A DNA stretch of 64,000 nucleotides from Gambelia wislizenii. Lineage: Eukaryota > Chordata > Lepidosauria > Squamata > Crotaphytidae. The stretch is taken from NCBI GenBank assembly GCA_030847615.1, contig JAUMIR010000005.1:170404596-170468595 (forward strand), read 5' to 3'. Below are positions 22,317 to 32,803 of this stretch, one piece after another. Position numbers and translations under genes: made by a program. Below the pieces are notes generated by a model. The model had not been told where the DNA came from, did not search any database, and saw only the letters and a list, made by a program, of their open reading frames with translations. The stretch's first letter is position 1. Every line of letters begins with the position of its first letter.

Positions 22317-22971
22317 GGGCACCAGTTACATGACAATTTTTATCACAGGGAGAAACAGGATTTCCTGATCCTGAGTTCATCCCTTTCTGTAATACATGAT
22401 TTGTCATGGTATACAGAATATCCTTGGATCGTTGTTTACACTACGAGTCCCATGATGAAAACAACATCTTGTGTCACTTTATCCTGTAACATTTCTGTTT
22501 ACACACTTAAATGATTCTGGGTTGGGTTTTTTTAGCTGTCAATCAAGGATGCAATTACTCATTTTTTTCACATACATGCTGACGTACTTCCTGTTCCCTT
22601 TCCCGCCATGAACGTAGTGATTGGCTATTTCTAAGGTACTGCACAGAGTCATCATTGGTCAGTGACCATTTGCAAATCTGTAAGAGTTTCTGAGCAGCCA
22701 TTATTTTTACAATGGAGATGAACATCACTTCATGTGTTGCTACCTCTGTACTGCTGAGAAGTACTGTTTCTACGGTGTCCAGGTGGAGATGTCGGCAGCA
22801 GAGATGCAGGATGATCCATCTCTTAATTCTCCTTCATCAGTTGGAACTTGTCTCTTCCAATGGTCATGGGAGTGAGTTTTTGGGTCTCAAAAGCATCGAT
22901 ACACCTACACTGTTTCAGTGTTCTGCCCGTATCCTCACTTACACCGGTGTTGAGTGTACCTGACAATGAAG

Positions 22972-24578
22972 GACTTGTGGGAGAAGTTCATCATGTCTAT
23001 CTGGTCCAACTAGTGCTGGATCATGTACTTCAGAATGCCGTGGTTCCTTTTCATGAAATTAGTAGATATTCTCTGACCAGAGATAGCAAAACACGAGGAA
23101 AGCTATTCCTGTTGAGAAGCACCTAGCAATAACTATTTGGCTTCTCGCCCACCAATGCTCTTATGTGTCCGCTTGCCAGCTTTTTGGCGTCGGACGATCC
23201 ACGGTGTGCAAGATATTCATTGAGATGGTGTTTGCAATGGAGAAACAAACTTTGTACCTCAGGGACCATAGAGAAGTAATTGTTTCAGATTTTTAATATT
23301 AACCATTTATTTTTTTAAAAAAAATAATTTATACTATGTGAAAATGTGATTACTTACATAACATGGTTGCTGTTTAATGTTTTTTACTGTGTTAAATATC
23401 ACAAAGTAGATTGATTATAGCTTCAATATGGAGTTATTAGTCCCTGAGGAAACGATTCCCTTTTTGTTTGTGTGTTACTAATGTGAAAACTTGAATACTC
23501 ATCTGAAATAGGGTTCACATTAACCATTAAAATTTCTTTTTTTCTACTTAAACAGGTAATGGATGGCTTTACAGCCCTGGGATACCTGCAAGTTATTGCT
23601 TGTCTTGATGGATGCCATGTCAATATTATTCCCCCTGTGTGCCAGGGAGATGAGTATATAAATAGGAAAAATAGGTACAGTGTGCTGCTACAAGGGACCT
23701 GTGATCACAGAGGTGTTTTTATTGATGCGGAGATTGGTTGGAGCGGCAAGATTCACAATGCTCGAATGCTTAGAAATTCAGCATTTTTTGAGACTATGGA
23801 GGCAGGAATTTTCGTTCCAGGGAGCCCCACCATTACTATCACGAGAAATCAGATAGTTCCACTCACCCTTGTTCATGGAGCATACCCGATAAGAAAGTGG
23901 GTGCTTACACCATACAGAGGGACTACAAATGAAAAACAGAGACTGTACAACAGATATCATAATAGGGTGAGGAGTGCTACAGAGAGAAGTTTTGGTCCTC
24001 TTAAGGGATGCTGGAGAGCTTTAAGATACTGTATAGAAGTTGCAGAAGAAAACGTATGTTCTGTGATATGTGCTTGTGTAATACTCCATAACATATGTGA
24101 AACCAAGGGTAAAATACTTGAGGATAAGAACAGAAGGTTGCAACGTTTTGTACTAGACACTCTGGGTGCAGTGTCCGAATCCTCTTCTGAGGATGAGGGA
24201 AGGGATGAACCTGTCCCAGCCGCTGCTGCACAACCACAGGTAAATTTAAAAACAAACAAACAAAAACAGAATTTATTTAATCCCCCCTTTAATGTATAAC
24301 TTTCTGTAAGCGTGAAATATTTAGTGTGACTACTTATGTGTGCTTTCAATTTTTAGATCAAGAAAATGCAAGAGAGGCAGCAGCCCAGCTTGCCGGGCTG
24401 AATATATATACTGAAGAGCTAGGTACAAAAAAAAATTAGGATGGGGAGGGAAGATACAGTAAATGAGTGGAAACTAACAATCCCTTTTTCTTTTGTCTTC
24501 ACAGCTCGCTCTGTTCAAGAGAGCATTGCTTGTTTGGAAGGGAGGGTTTCAAATATCAAGTGGCACTTGGGGATTTGA
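22972..24578 (+). pseudogene. HARBI1-like (PIF/Harbinger) transposase, decayed
   Basis: Four pieces can be read. The N-terminal part (22972-23092: DLWEKFIMSIW ... MYFRMPWFLFMKLVDIL) holds a TAG at 23011 and a TGA at 23074. After a 1-base frameshift, the helix-turn-helix segment (23093-23275: IPVEKHLAITIWLLAHQCSY, QLFGVGRSTVCKIF) is open and ends GAA|GTAATT. A T-rich intron ends AAACAG (23555). The DDE exon is 23556-24239. Then come short exons 24357-24422 (AREAAAQLAGLNIYTEEL) and 24505-24578 (ARSVQESIACLEGRVSN, stop). Phase between 24239 and 24357 is off by one base, suggesting a small deletion. Together with a lost catalytic Asp, this makes the protein non-functional. Confidence 0.85.
23556..24239 (+). 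CDS. DDE catalytic exon of the Harbinger transposase
   Basis: This is an open exon of the DDE_4 (HARBI1-type) nuclease. Counting from the ATG at 23559: VIACLDGCHV with catalytic D17; DHRGVFIDAEIGWSG (49-63); LVHGAYPIRKWVLTPY (104-119); SATERSFGPLKGCWRAL with E142; VICACVILHNICE near the end; then an acidic tail. In active members the third motif reads G-D-x-A/G-Y-P. Here the aspartate is His-106 (CAT for GAT), exactly 35 residues before E142, so one of the three metal-binding acids is gone. The acceptor is TTTCTACTTAAACAG and the donor is CACAG|GTAAAT. Confidence 0.9.
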
Positions 24579-25185
24579 TTTATTTTAATTGTCAGTGTTA
24601 TGTGTTATTATTTATCTGATTTCTTAGTAGTTCTGCAATGTTTTACATTTGTATTATTACTATTCTTTCTGTTATGTAATGTTTGTTAAATTTTATTCTG
24701 TAAATTGTATTCTATGCTTTTCCCTTTATTTATTTTAATCAATATTAATTTTGTTTGTTTGTAGATGGGACTTCTTTAATGTAAAAAAATGTAAATATGT
24801 TATTTTTTTAAAAAAAATTAAAAAATAAATACATTCTTATTAAGAGATGTACACTCTGTGCTTATTGACAACCAGGTGAGGGTACTCTACCAAACTTTAA
24901 AAAAAAATAATAGGTAAACTTATATTGTAGGAAGTGTACAAAAACATTAAACCTATGCGTACATGTTGTGGAGCATACTTAAATGTTGGCATGTCACATT
25001 TACACAAAGAATAGAACATTAATTACACATTAATAGGTATCCAGTGTAAGAGATGGTTCTTCCATCAATGGTGATGCCAAATGCATTTCTGCAAAGATAA
25101 ATATGTAATAGGAAAGAGATATACTTAGCCACTAAAAGCAGAAGATAGAAATACAGCTGTGGTTGGTTTTTTTAAATTAGGAATT

Positions 25186-25415
25186 ACAAGTGTCCCTCCA
25201 TATTCACGGATTTGGCATTCACGGATTTAAGTATTCACAGCTTGAAAATATTCTTTAAAAAACAATAATCCAAAAAGCAAACCTTGATTTTGCCATCTTA
25301 TATAAGGGACACCATTTTGCTATGCCATTGCATATAATGGGGCTTGAGTAGTCACGGATTTGGGTATTCACGGGGGTCCTGGAACCAAACCCCTGTGCAT
25401 GTGAAGGGACAACTG
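25186..25415 (+). mobile_element. Tigger/pogo-like MITE nested in the Harbinger element
   Basis: It begins CAAGTGTCCCTCCATATTCACGG and ends GAAGGGACAACTG, with TA on both sides. It is nearly the same sequence as 14237-14456 and 29580-29803. It lies between the 3' ends of the two converging Harbinger genes and does not break either. Confidence 0.85.
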
Positions 25416-25456
25416 TATAATGTATGGGGAACAGGTTTTTAAATTTTTCTAACTGG

Positions 25457-27240
25457 TCAACTTAATCCCAGCCTACCACCAGCTGTACTTGTGCTAGGTT
25501 GTTGATTGTCTTGTGGCAGGGAGTTCTCCTTCTCAGAGTCCCCAATAATGCTTTTATTTTTAACTCTCCTTACAACAACACTTCTAGGATTATTATCAGG
25601 AGATGTTATGTGATCAATTAGTTTCCCAAGCATATCTGTCTGCCTATCTATTGCTGCAAGCATGTTCCTGCTATCTTCTATCTCATGTTGATAGTATTCC
25701 TCAAGGTAATCATTCATAGCTTTAGCCCTGTGATCCATCTTCTCCATGCCAGCATCCAAATGGGTTATAAGTTGATTCATCATTGATCTGGAATTGTTAA
25801 TAATTTCTGCTGTCTCAAGGGAGCGTTGTTTCTGGCGGTTCATCTGAAGCCTTTCTGCAGGGGTAAGTGAAGCAATGGGATGGCTAAGTCAACTAACTGG
25901 AAAAGGGAATAAAAAGCAAGGAAAAAAAATAAGTTAAATTTACACATGTACAGATTCCCCACACACACACCATGATAGGTACTGTCAATAGTAAAATGAG
26001 TTACCATTTTGACGAGGGATGGTTGTCCACACAGCATCTACTTCCGCATCTACCACTTCATTGATGTCAGTAATCTGCATCACACTCAAGCTTGCATCCT
26101 TATCATCTGTTAGTGTAGGAGTCACTGTGCCATCTTCAGAAGACTGTGTTTGGTTTTCCTCTGTTTTTTTTTAAAAGGTAAACTTAAATGTTACACAAGC
26201 ACTTCAAAGTTCCCTCACTGTACCATTTCCACCTTTTAAAACATTACTAATATTTGGATAAGTAAAAGGGTACTGATCTTATAATCTTTTGAACTGCAGC
26301 CATCTTCAGGGTGCGATTACGCACGTAACATGATGTGACCGCCTTCCCCAGTGACCCGCAAACCCCCTCCCTCTAACTGCCAACATTAGCATGCCATAGG
26401 ATCTGGTGCCAGTGATCGAAAACAGGATATTGATTTACAACCTTGGCAGGGAGTAAATGATGTCTAAGTGACCCAAAGCAGTAAAAATTTTTGTATACAA
26501 CGCTGAAGATGGTTTTCATTTACTTTAATATACGAGTTTCCACAAACACTAAAGTACAATTCAGGAACTGAGTATCGTCAAGATGGAATTTAAGAGTGAA
26601 TAAATGTAAAGCCATATCAATTTCCAGTACAACATATAAAAGTACAACTTGATGTGCACTTTATTTAAGAGAAAATCGGAAAGTTAAGTTTCCGAGTTTT
26701 CACAAGACACTACCCATTTTTTTAAAAAGGAAATTTTGGCTTACCTGGCGGGGTTGAAAACAGTTCCTCCAAGAATCCCTCCATGTTTGTTTGGGAAGAC
26801 GGGGTCATCAGCTTCTCCTCTTCGAGGATAGGATCATGATGGGGAGTCACTGAGCCATGGGGTACCCTTATTATATCAGTTGTTCTAGCCAGCCATTTGG
26901 GATGGTAGTTGGCATCACCTGCAAGAATTTTGTGGAGCTCTTTAAAAAAGGACATCCTTGCTGCATCATTCCCACTTTTAGCATTGTGATCAATTACCTG
27001 GTGATAATTTTTCCTCATAAGTTTAGTTTTCATGCAACACTCTTCCGCGGTGTGGTCATGCCCTTTGCGTCTCATCTCGGTTGCTATTTTTTCAAATAGT
27101 TCAATATTTCTATGGCATTTCTTAAGCTGTTCCTGCACCTTCTGCTCACCCCATATTGTAAGCAAGTCTACAGTCTCCGTGTAGGACCAGGAGGTCCCGT
27201 GCCCACCTTTCCTTGTTCTAGAACTGCTCTCGGCATCCAT
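25457..27240 (-). CDS. MYB/SANT-like protein of the Harbinger element, intact three-exon gene
   Basis: Exons are 27240-26745, 26160-26005 and 25854-25457. They splice in frame (phases 1 and 1) to 349 codons plus stop, with no interruption. Donors are CCAG|GTAAGC and AATG|GTAACT; acceptors are AAAAACAG and CACTTACCCCTGCAG. Residues about 14-105 form a MYB/SANT-like trihelix domain (SWSYTETVDLLTIWGEQKVQ, KIATEMRRKGHDHTAEEC, KLMRKNYHQVIDHN). Exon 2 is acidic (TPTLTDDKDASLSVMQITDI). Exon 3 is helical and may be a coiled coil (IINNSRSMMNQLITHLDAGM, HEIEDSRNMLAAIDRQTDML). In active Harbingers this partner binds subterminal DNA and helps carry the transposase into the nucleus. Whether this copy is expressed is unknown. 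Confidence 0.85.
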
Positions 27241-27814
27241 ATCACTGACCTCTCAGGTGAAGGACCAGAGAACAATGGAGGATTAGTTTGGCAGTTTAAA
27301 AAACAGTTTGTAAAGGGCCACTGACCCCTCCTTCTCAAGACTGTGTGCCCGCCCATGCCCACCTCAATTTCCGGGCATCTCCTAGTCCTGAGATATCTTG
27401 TCCTGGTCTGTTCACATAACCAATTTTCTGCAACCTCCCAGGACTTCTTTAAAAACTCTGGACAAACCACGGGATGGAAAGTCCCACCGGTTGAGGGATA
27501 CAAGGTGGCCCCTCTTCTGAAAAGCTCAAGTTGGTTATGCAGGATGTGTGAACAACCAGAGATCATCACGAATTCATCTCACTACTTTTTCATCATGTAA
27601 ATGGCGCCCTACAACCATCCAAATGTCACTCTATAGATTCAGAGAGCCCTTCTAAATGATCAAGGAAGGAGGGAATGGAGGAGGGAAGAACTATCCAAAA
27701 TCTGAATGCCATCACCATCATGATCCATCCCTTGCTGTTAAAGACAACATCTCACCACAAAACACAGGAGAACACAGGAGGCTGGATGGGGCAGGAGAGA
27801 GCAGGTTGCTTATC

Positions 27815-28735
27815 TGTAACCGTGGTTCTTTGAGTGGCCATCTGTGCCCTCACACAAATGGGTTTTGCGCCTGCACAGAGACTCCCTTCAGAATGTTCTA
27901 GACCTGAGTAGCTTGGTGAGATACTCTGCCCCCTTCCACCTGCCATGCATGTACAAGCCCACCAAGCTACTGTTCCCTTTTCAAAGTCTGCCATTAACAG
28001 TACAGGGACATGAAAGAGGGGAGGTAGGGCAGGTTTGTGTGAGGGCACAGATGACCACTTGTAGTACTCCCAAATTAGCATCCATCTTGGCTGAACAGTT
28101 CAGTTGATAATACTAGATAAATGTGGATGGCTGTGCTCAAGTAGCAGCCCTATGCAAGTCAGGCAACAAAATGGCATACGATATAGCTGAAGAAGAAGAC
28201 ATAATTCTAGTAGAATGTGCTTGAAGGCTGTCAGGAACCAGTCACTTAGCCAACTAGTAGGATAACTTAACGGCTTGGACAATCCACTTCAAAAATCTTT
28301 GAAAGGACACATGCTGGCCCTTACGAGTACCTCTGTAAAACAGAAATGGCCTGTTAGAGCAATGAAAGGAAGCTGTGCACTGGGTGTAAAACACTAGAGT
28401 GTGATAAACATCCAAACAGTGTAGTGATTTTTCCAAAGGGATCATAGGTTGAAGGGGAAAAGTACGTAAGATGATATCCTGATTGAGGTGAAACTCAGAC
28501 ACCATCTTTGGTAAGAACGAGGTGTTCAGTCGCAAGATGACTTTGTCACAGTGAAAAACAAGGGAAGGTTCATTGGAACGTAATGCTTTGAGTTCATTAC
28601 CTTTGCTGTGCAGAGGTAATTGCTACCAAAACGTCACCTTTTTGGTCAGTAAGTGCTCATCAATGGTGGCTATAAGTTCAAACGGATTATGAATCACCAG
28701 TGAGAGAACCAGAGAAATGACCAAGATAATGCTCC
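27815..28735 (-). mobile_element. DIRS-like retrotransposon, tyrosine recombinase and 3' end
   Basis: On the minus strand a broken frame reads as the C-terminal part of a DIRS tyrosine recombinase. From about 28600 down: NELKALRSNEPSLVF, VILRLNTSFLPKMVSEF, HLNQDIILRTF, IPLEKSLHCLDV, FLKWIVQAVKLSY, PDSLQAHSTRIMSSSS, then HRAAT*AQPSTFI. The H-x-x-R box (HSTR) is kept. The first Arg region is frameshifted and several stops occur. Downstream, 28058-27815 holds an inverted pair, GTGGCCATCTGTGCCCTCAC (27834) and GTGAGGGCACAGATGACCAC (ending 28058), consistent with a DIRS terminal repeat structure. The 5' part (gag, RT) is missing. Confidence 0.7.
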
Positions 28736-29440
28736 ATCTTAATATTTCACTTGAATCACTACTAACATCTGACCTAACATAAACTGGTCACCAGTGTATA
28801 GCTGGCATGGAATTTCTGCATTCTTAATCAACAGCATTGATGACTGTTAAAAATCAGAAGATGATTGATGTATAGGCTGGAGGCAGCTGGGATGATGATG
28901 TACCCATTGTTCTTGCTTCTTTCTTGTTTTACAACCAAAGGTTAGTTGCTTCTAATTTGTAGTCTACATAGGGAGATGCATATAAATAGATGAGTAAATA
29001 TGTTCTCCTCTCAATCCTTCTTAGCAGCAATTTTCAGTGTCACAGTGCCAGATGGAGTCAAATGCTTTTGGAAATAAATGAAGCAAGGAAATATGACCCT
29101 GGTTCTTTAGTGGTTTTTATGATGCCTAAGAAGCACACGAGCGCACATGCACACACACGCACATACATGCACATTTGTTTACAAACGTGCGTTACAGAGA
29201 AGCTATTGATGCTTTCCTTTTAGGGAGCTAACCCATTTCACTTGCATAAAGAAAGTTGTAGACTGCTATACATGCTATATATGAGTAACACTCTCCCTGA
29301 AAGACAACTTAGCAATGCTGCAATGCATGTATTAGCATATTATATCCATTCCAGTGTCAGATTTCTCCAGCCTTGCTTCTGCATCTAGAAACTTGTCCAG
29401 ATGTTTAATATACTTATTGAATGTGCTGATACCTATAAAT
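28736..29440. other. No recognisable feature
   Basis: I see no coding motif. A short mixed (CA)-rich stretch lies at 29133-29172. Confidence 0.4.
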
Positions 29441-29444
29441 ATAA

Positions 29445-29510
29445 TTCATTCATTCATTCATTTCCCATCTATCTTCCAAGGCTGGGAGGCAAGGCAACAT
29501 AATTAAAATC
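29445..29510 (-). repeat. LINE 3' tail fragment with (ATTC)n
   Basis: 'cattcattcattcatttcccatctatcttccaaggctggg' is the reversed end of an L2/CR1-like LINE or a SINE sharing its tail. Confidence 0.5.
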
Positions 29511-29579
29511 TAATAAAACACAATAAATAACGAATATAAGATTCTTGATTTAAAACAGTCATCAAAACACTTTAAAATA

Positions 29580-29803
29580 CAGTTGTCCCTCCGTATCCAT
29601 GGGTTTGGTATCCATGGATTTAAGTATTCACGGCTTGAAAATATTCTTAAAAAAATAATAATCCAAAAAGCAAACCTTGATTTTGCCATCTTATAGAAGG
29701 GACACCATTTTGCTATGCCATTGCATATAATTAAGCATTCATGGATTTTGGTATCCCCAGGGGGTCCTGGAACCAAACCCTAGCAAATATGAAGGGACAA
29801 CTG
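29580..29803 (+). mobile_element. Tigger/pogo-like MITE
   Basis: The ends are CAGTTGTCCCTCCGTATCCATGG and GAAGGGACAACTG, with TA on both sides. The sequence closely matches 14237-14456. Confidence 0.85.
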
Positions 29804-29805
29804 TA

Positions 29806-29962
29806 ATCTCTGACTTATGGTGACCCTAAGGCAAACCTATCATAGGGTTCTCTTGGCAAGATTTGTTCAGAGGAGTTTTGTATTAAGTATTCAGGCTGTG
29901 AATACTTAAATCCATGGATATGGAGGTACAACTGTATTTGAAGGCACACAACAACAACAAAG
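29806..29962. mobile_element. Sauria SINE pieces split by a Tigger end
   Basis: 'ctgacttatggtgaccctaaggcaaacctatcatagggttctcttgg' (29811-29880) is a minus-oriented SINE body. 29884-29937 is a Tigger end ('tgaatacttaaatccatggatatggaggtacaactgta'). 29938-29962 is a plus-oriented SINE tail ('gaaggcacacaacaacaacaa'). Confidence 0.6.
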
Positions 29963-30275
29963 TAGACATCTTCTGATGATTCCATCTCTGTCTTTTATTT
30001 GAATCATGTGATGTAATTGAAGTGCTGAACTGTTGATTGTACTGGGTTGGATGAGGACTAATAAACTAAGTTCTGACAAGATTGCGGTGCTTTTGGTAGC
30101 TGGAGTAGTAGTAACTTTGGTCAGGACTGGACTGTGCCCCTCCTTTAGGCATCACATTGGTAGCATGGGGACACTGTTTGATTTTGCTTTTATTTAGGAG
30201 GCTGAAATGGCATCTATGGCATGAAGGGTCTTTCAGCAATTCAGGAACCAGTCTTTCAGGAACCAGCTGAGCCTT

Positions 30276-30720
30276 TTCCTAATAATAATAATAATAATAA
30301 TAATAATTATCCCGCCCCTTTGTTAAAAACAATTGGGGCGGCTTACAAAAATTAAAATACCAATACAGATTAAAATCCCCAAACACCACCCACCCTCCCC
30401 CATAAAAAGACATTAAACCAAAATACATTAAAACAACTGATCTAAAATCACATTAAAATAATAAATAATAAATAAGCAGCAGACTAAAAGAGGCCAGGAG
30501 CTCCTGAGGCCGGGAACTAATTAGGAAAGGCCTGCTGAAAGAGATCCGACTTTAGTGCTTTTTAAAAGCTATTCAGGCTCATTATCTGATGGATCTCGTT
30601 CGGCAGGCCATTCCACAGTTTGGGGGTGATTACCAAAAAGGCCCTCTGGGAGGTTGCAGACAGCCTAGATTTTTGTGGTTGAAGCAAATTCCTCCCAGAG
30701 GACTGTAATTCCTGGACAAT
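30276..30720 (-). mobile_element. L2/CR1-like LINE, 3' end
   Basis: This is the reverse complement of the 3' part of the LINE at 6035-8512: (AAT)n at 30283-30307, 'ccgcccctttgttaaaaacaattggggcggcttac', and the end of ORF2 ('gatggatctcgttcggcaggccattccacagtttggggg'). It is non-functional. Confidence 0.9.
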
Positions 30721-30734
30721 TAAAGCCTTATTTG

Positions 30735-30905
30735 ATTATCCATACATTGCTAACAGCCAGAATTGATTACTACAGTGCATTATATTTGGGACTGCCCTTG
30801 AAGACTGTTTACAAACTACAGTTGGTTCAGAAAAAGGTGACAAGATGATTAGTTGAAATAGGTCAAAGGGAATAATTTTTTATCAATGTTAGAAAGAGGG
30901 GAAAA
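30735..30905 (+). mobile_element. L2/CR1-like LINE RT fragment
   Basis: The frame reads ARIDYYSALYLGLPLKTVYK then LQLVQKKVTR, the conserved C-terminal RT block (compare SRLDFCNALYMGLP in the 6-8 kb copy). A stop follows. The opposite orientation to 30276-30720 shows that two insertions abut here. Confidence 0.75.
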
Positions 30906-30944
30906 AGAAAAGAGAACTCAGCTGACTTCCAGTTGCTAAGAAAA

Positions 30945-31000
30945 CCATATGACAGAGTCATCATAAGTTGACTAGATGGTACACTACAACAACAAATCTG
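30945..31000 (+). repeat. BovB/Sauria SINE tail fragment
   Basis: 'gacagagtcatcataagttgactagatggtacactacaacaacaa' is the BovB-type 3' tail shared with Sauria SINEs. Confidence 0.6.
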
Positions 31001-31116
31001 CCCAAAGGAGCTCACAGTCTACAAGCAACTTCAGAGAAAGCTAAGTTAATTGTCCACACTCATTCACTGTGTGTTTCTTGCTAAGTTGGGATTTTAATTT
31101 AAGAGTTATCCTAAAG

Positions 31117-32099
31117 CAGTGATGGCGAACCTATGACACGGGTGTCAGCACTGACAAGCGTAGCCATTTGGGCTGACACGTGGCTGTAGGCCTCCCCCCC
31201 CACCTGCAACCTCACCACCCTCCCTAAAGTGGTGGGTGGGGCTTCAAAGCCCCGATCGCCACTTTAGGGAGGGTGGGAGGGGAGAGGAAAGTGGCGGGTG
31301 GGTCTACGAAGACCCGATCACCACCACAAACTCTGAGGCCTGCCATGCTTCCCCGGAGCCAACTCGGAAAGGCCTGGTAAGGCGGCGGATGGGTGGGACT
31401 CTGCCCAGCCTCTCCCCTGCCTTCCCAAGGGGGCTCTGGGGCTTTGAAGCCCTGGAGCTGCCTTGGAAAGGGCGGGGAAGGTGGCGGCGGTGGGTGGGTG
31501 GGTGGGCGGGACTCTGCCTGGCCTCCCCCTGGCTTTACTGAGGGGGCTCTGGGGCTTCGAAGCCCCGGAGCTGCCTCGGAAAGGCCGGGAAAGATGGTGG
31601 GCAGGCGGGTGGGCAGGAGTCTGCCCGGCATCTCCCCGGCCTTCCTGAGGGGGCTCCAGGGCTTCGAAGCCCCGGAGCCACCTCGGAAAAGCTGGGGAAG
31701 GCGGCCGGCGGGCGGGAGTCTGCCTGACCTCTCCTCAGACTTCCCGAGGGGGCTCCAGGGCTTCAGCAACAAAAAAGTCTCTACTAGGCAGGTTAATTAA
31801 AGAATTCCCCCTCCCCCTCACTTATCTCAGTTCACGGCACCCCACACAAGCTAAATAATATCAAGACCAACAAAAGAAACCGACTGACAGATGAACAAAG
31901 AAGTCACTAAGCAGGTAAGTTAAATAATTAGTTTTTGGTTTATTAAATACAATTATATATAACAATTATACATTTATGTTATTTAAACAATAAATATCAC
32001 GAAATAATGTTTTTTCCTCAAAGTGACACATCACCCGAGTTATGCTCAGTTTTTTTGGTGAAATTTGACACACCAAGCTCAAAAGGTTGCCAATCACTG
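31117..32099. mobile_element. hAT-type non-autonomous transposon, 983 bp
   Basis: The ends are CAGTGATGGCGAACCTATGACACG and GGTTGCCAATCACTG, flanked by the exact 8-bp duplication TCCTAAAG (31109-31116 and 32100-32107). The right part has 'gtgacacatcacccgag' and 'tttgacacaccaagctcaaaaggttgcc'. The left-centre is a GC-rich tandem array. There is no transposase; the 182-codon minus frame is a reading of the array. Confidence 0.9.
31340..31765. repeat. GC-rich tandem array, unit about 100-113 bp
   Basis: About four units: 'ctgcc' marks recur at 31401, 31514, 31621 and 31720. Each unit has a CTCTGCCYGGCCTCTCC-like start, 'gagggggctctggggcttcgaagcccc' and 'ggagctgcctcggaaaggc-gggaa'. Unit length shrinks from 113 to 99 bp. 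The embedded GGGGCTTCGAAGCCCC is itself palindromic. Confidence 0.85.
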
Positions 32100-32149
32100 T
32101 CCTAAAGCATGCCTGTATGAATAAGGATGATCCATAGACTTTAATCTGA

Positions 32150-32340
32150 GAGCCAGTTATGTTATAGTGGTTAAAGGTTCAAGTCCTCACCAAGCCACAA
32201 AATGCACTGGGGCACCTTGAAGTAATCACACTCTCTCTCAGCCTGACTACCTCACAGTGTTTTTGTGAGAATACAGCAGGCAGCAGGAGGGCCATGTACA
32301 CTGTGTGGAAGTTGTCACTGGGAAGTCAGAATGGAAGGTA
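32150..32340 (+). mobile_element. tRNA-derived SINE, degraded
   Basis: The head has 'agccagttatgttatagtggttaaaggttcaagtcc', with a weakened B box GGTTCAAGTCC. The body has 'actctctctcagcctgactacctcacagtgtttttgtgag' and 'ggagggccatgtac'. This is a squamate tRNA SINE pattern without the BovB tail. Confidence 0.65.
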
Positions 32341-32803
32341 ACAAAGAAATAAACAATCGTGTAGGGCTTAGAATAATATCTAGGGAATTCAGTCAGCACC
32401 AGTGAATTTGCTTCCAAGGAAATATGCATACAATTACTGTTAAATTTATTATTAATAATACTCCCTTCAAGTAATGCAGAAGAAATGCTGTTGGCTTGTA
32501 AGCATAGAAAATCAGTGCTTCACTCTAGGAAACATCAGGGCAAGATGCAATTGTCTTGTCTTATCTGTCATCCACAAAGGTAGGTGACTAGCTTTCTGAG
32601 CTATGTGTGTACTTATAATTTACCAAGCAGCGTGTATATATTGCAGAAGTAGCACTGCTTCGGTCCCAATGTAGGTCACACCTACACATAAACACACACA
32701 AGTACACACACAGTAAACATTATCCATTTGCACTGCCAATCGAATTGCCTTAATCAGGGCTGCATAGTTGCTAGGATGTCTTAGCTTGTAGATGGTTTAT
32801 AAT

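Larger units (their letters stand above)
22317..27609 (+). mobile_element. PIF/Harbinger DNA transposon, 5.3 kb, two genes
   Basis: The left end is GGGCACCAGTTACATGACAA (22317) and the right end, reversed, is GGGCGCCATTTACATGATGA (27609). Both match the ends of the deleted copy at 39766-40957 (GGGTGCC-(A/G)(G/T)TTACA-YGAC). Inside are two converging genes: a HARBI1-like DDE transposase on plus (22972-24578) and a MYB/SANT-like DNA-binding protein on minus (27240-25457). This pairing is diagnostic of PIF/Harbinger. Between the gene ends lies a Tigger MITE (25186-25415) that inserted later. I could not read a clear 3-bp target duplication (flanks ACT and TAC). Confidence 0.88.

Noticed and set aside
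22712..22963. 83-codon frame as the true N-terminus of the Harbinger transposase
   Set aside because: It is plausibly the leader region by position, but no family motif is visible and the next conserved block is in another frame with stops, so I did not include it.
31340..31765. Regularly spaced repeats considered as a CRISPR-like array
   Set aside because: Units are about 100-113 bp with no short repeat/unique spacer pattern, and the genome is a vertebrate's.
31224..31800. 182- and 135-codon frames, proline/glycine-rich
   Set aside because: They are readings of the GC-rich tandem array inside a hAT element, with the same peptide repeated per unit.
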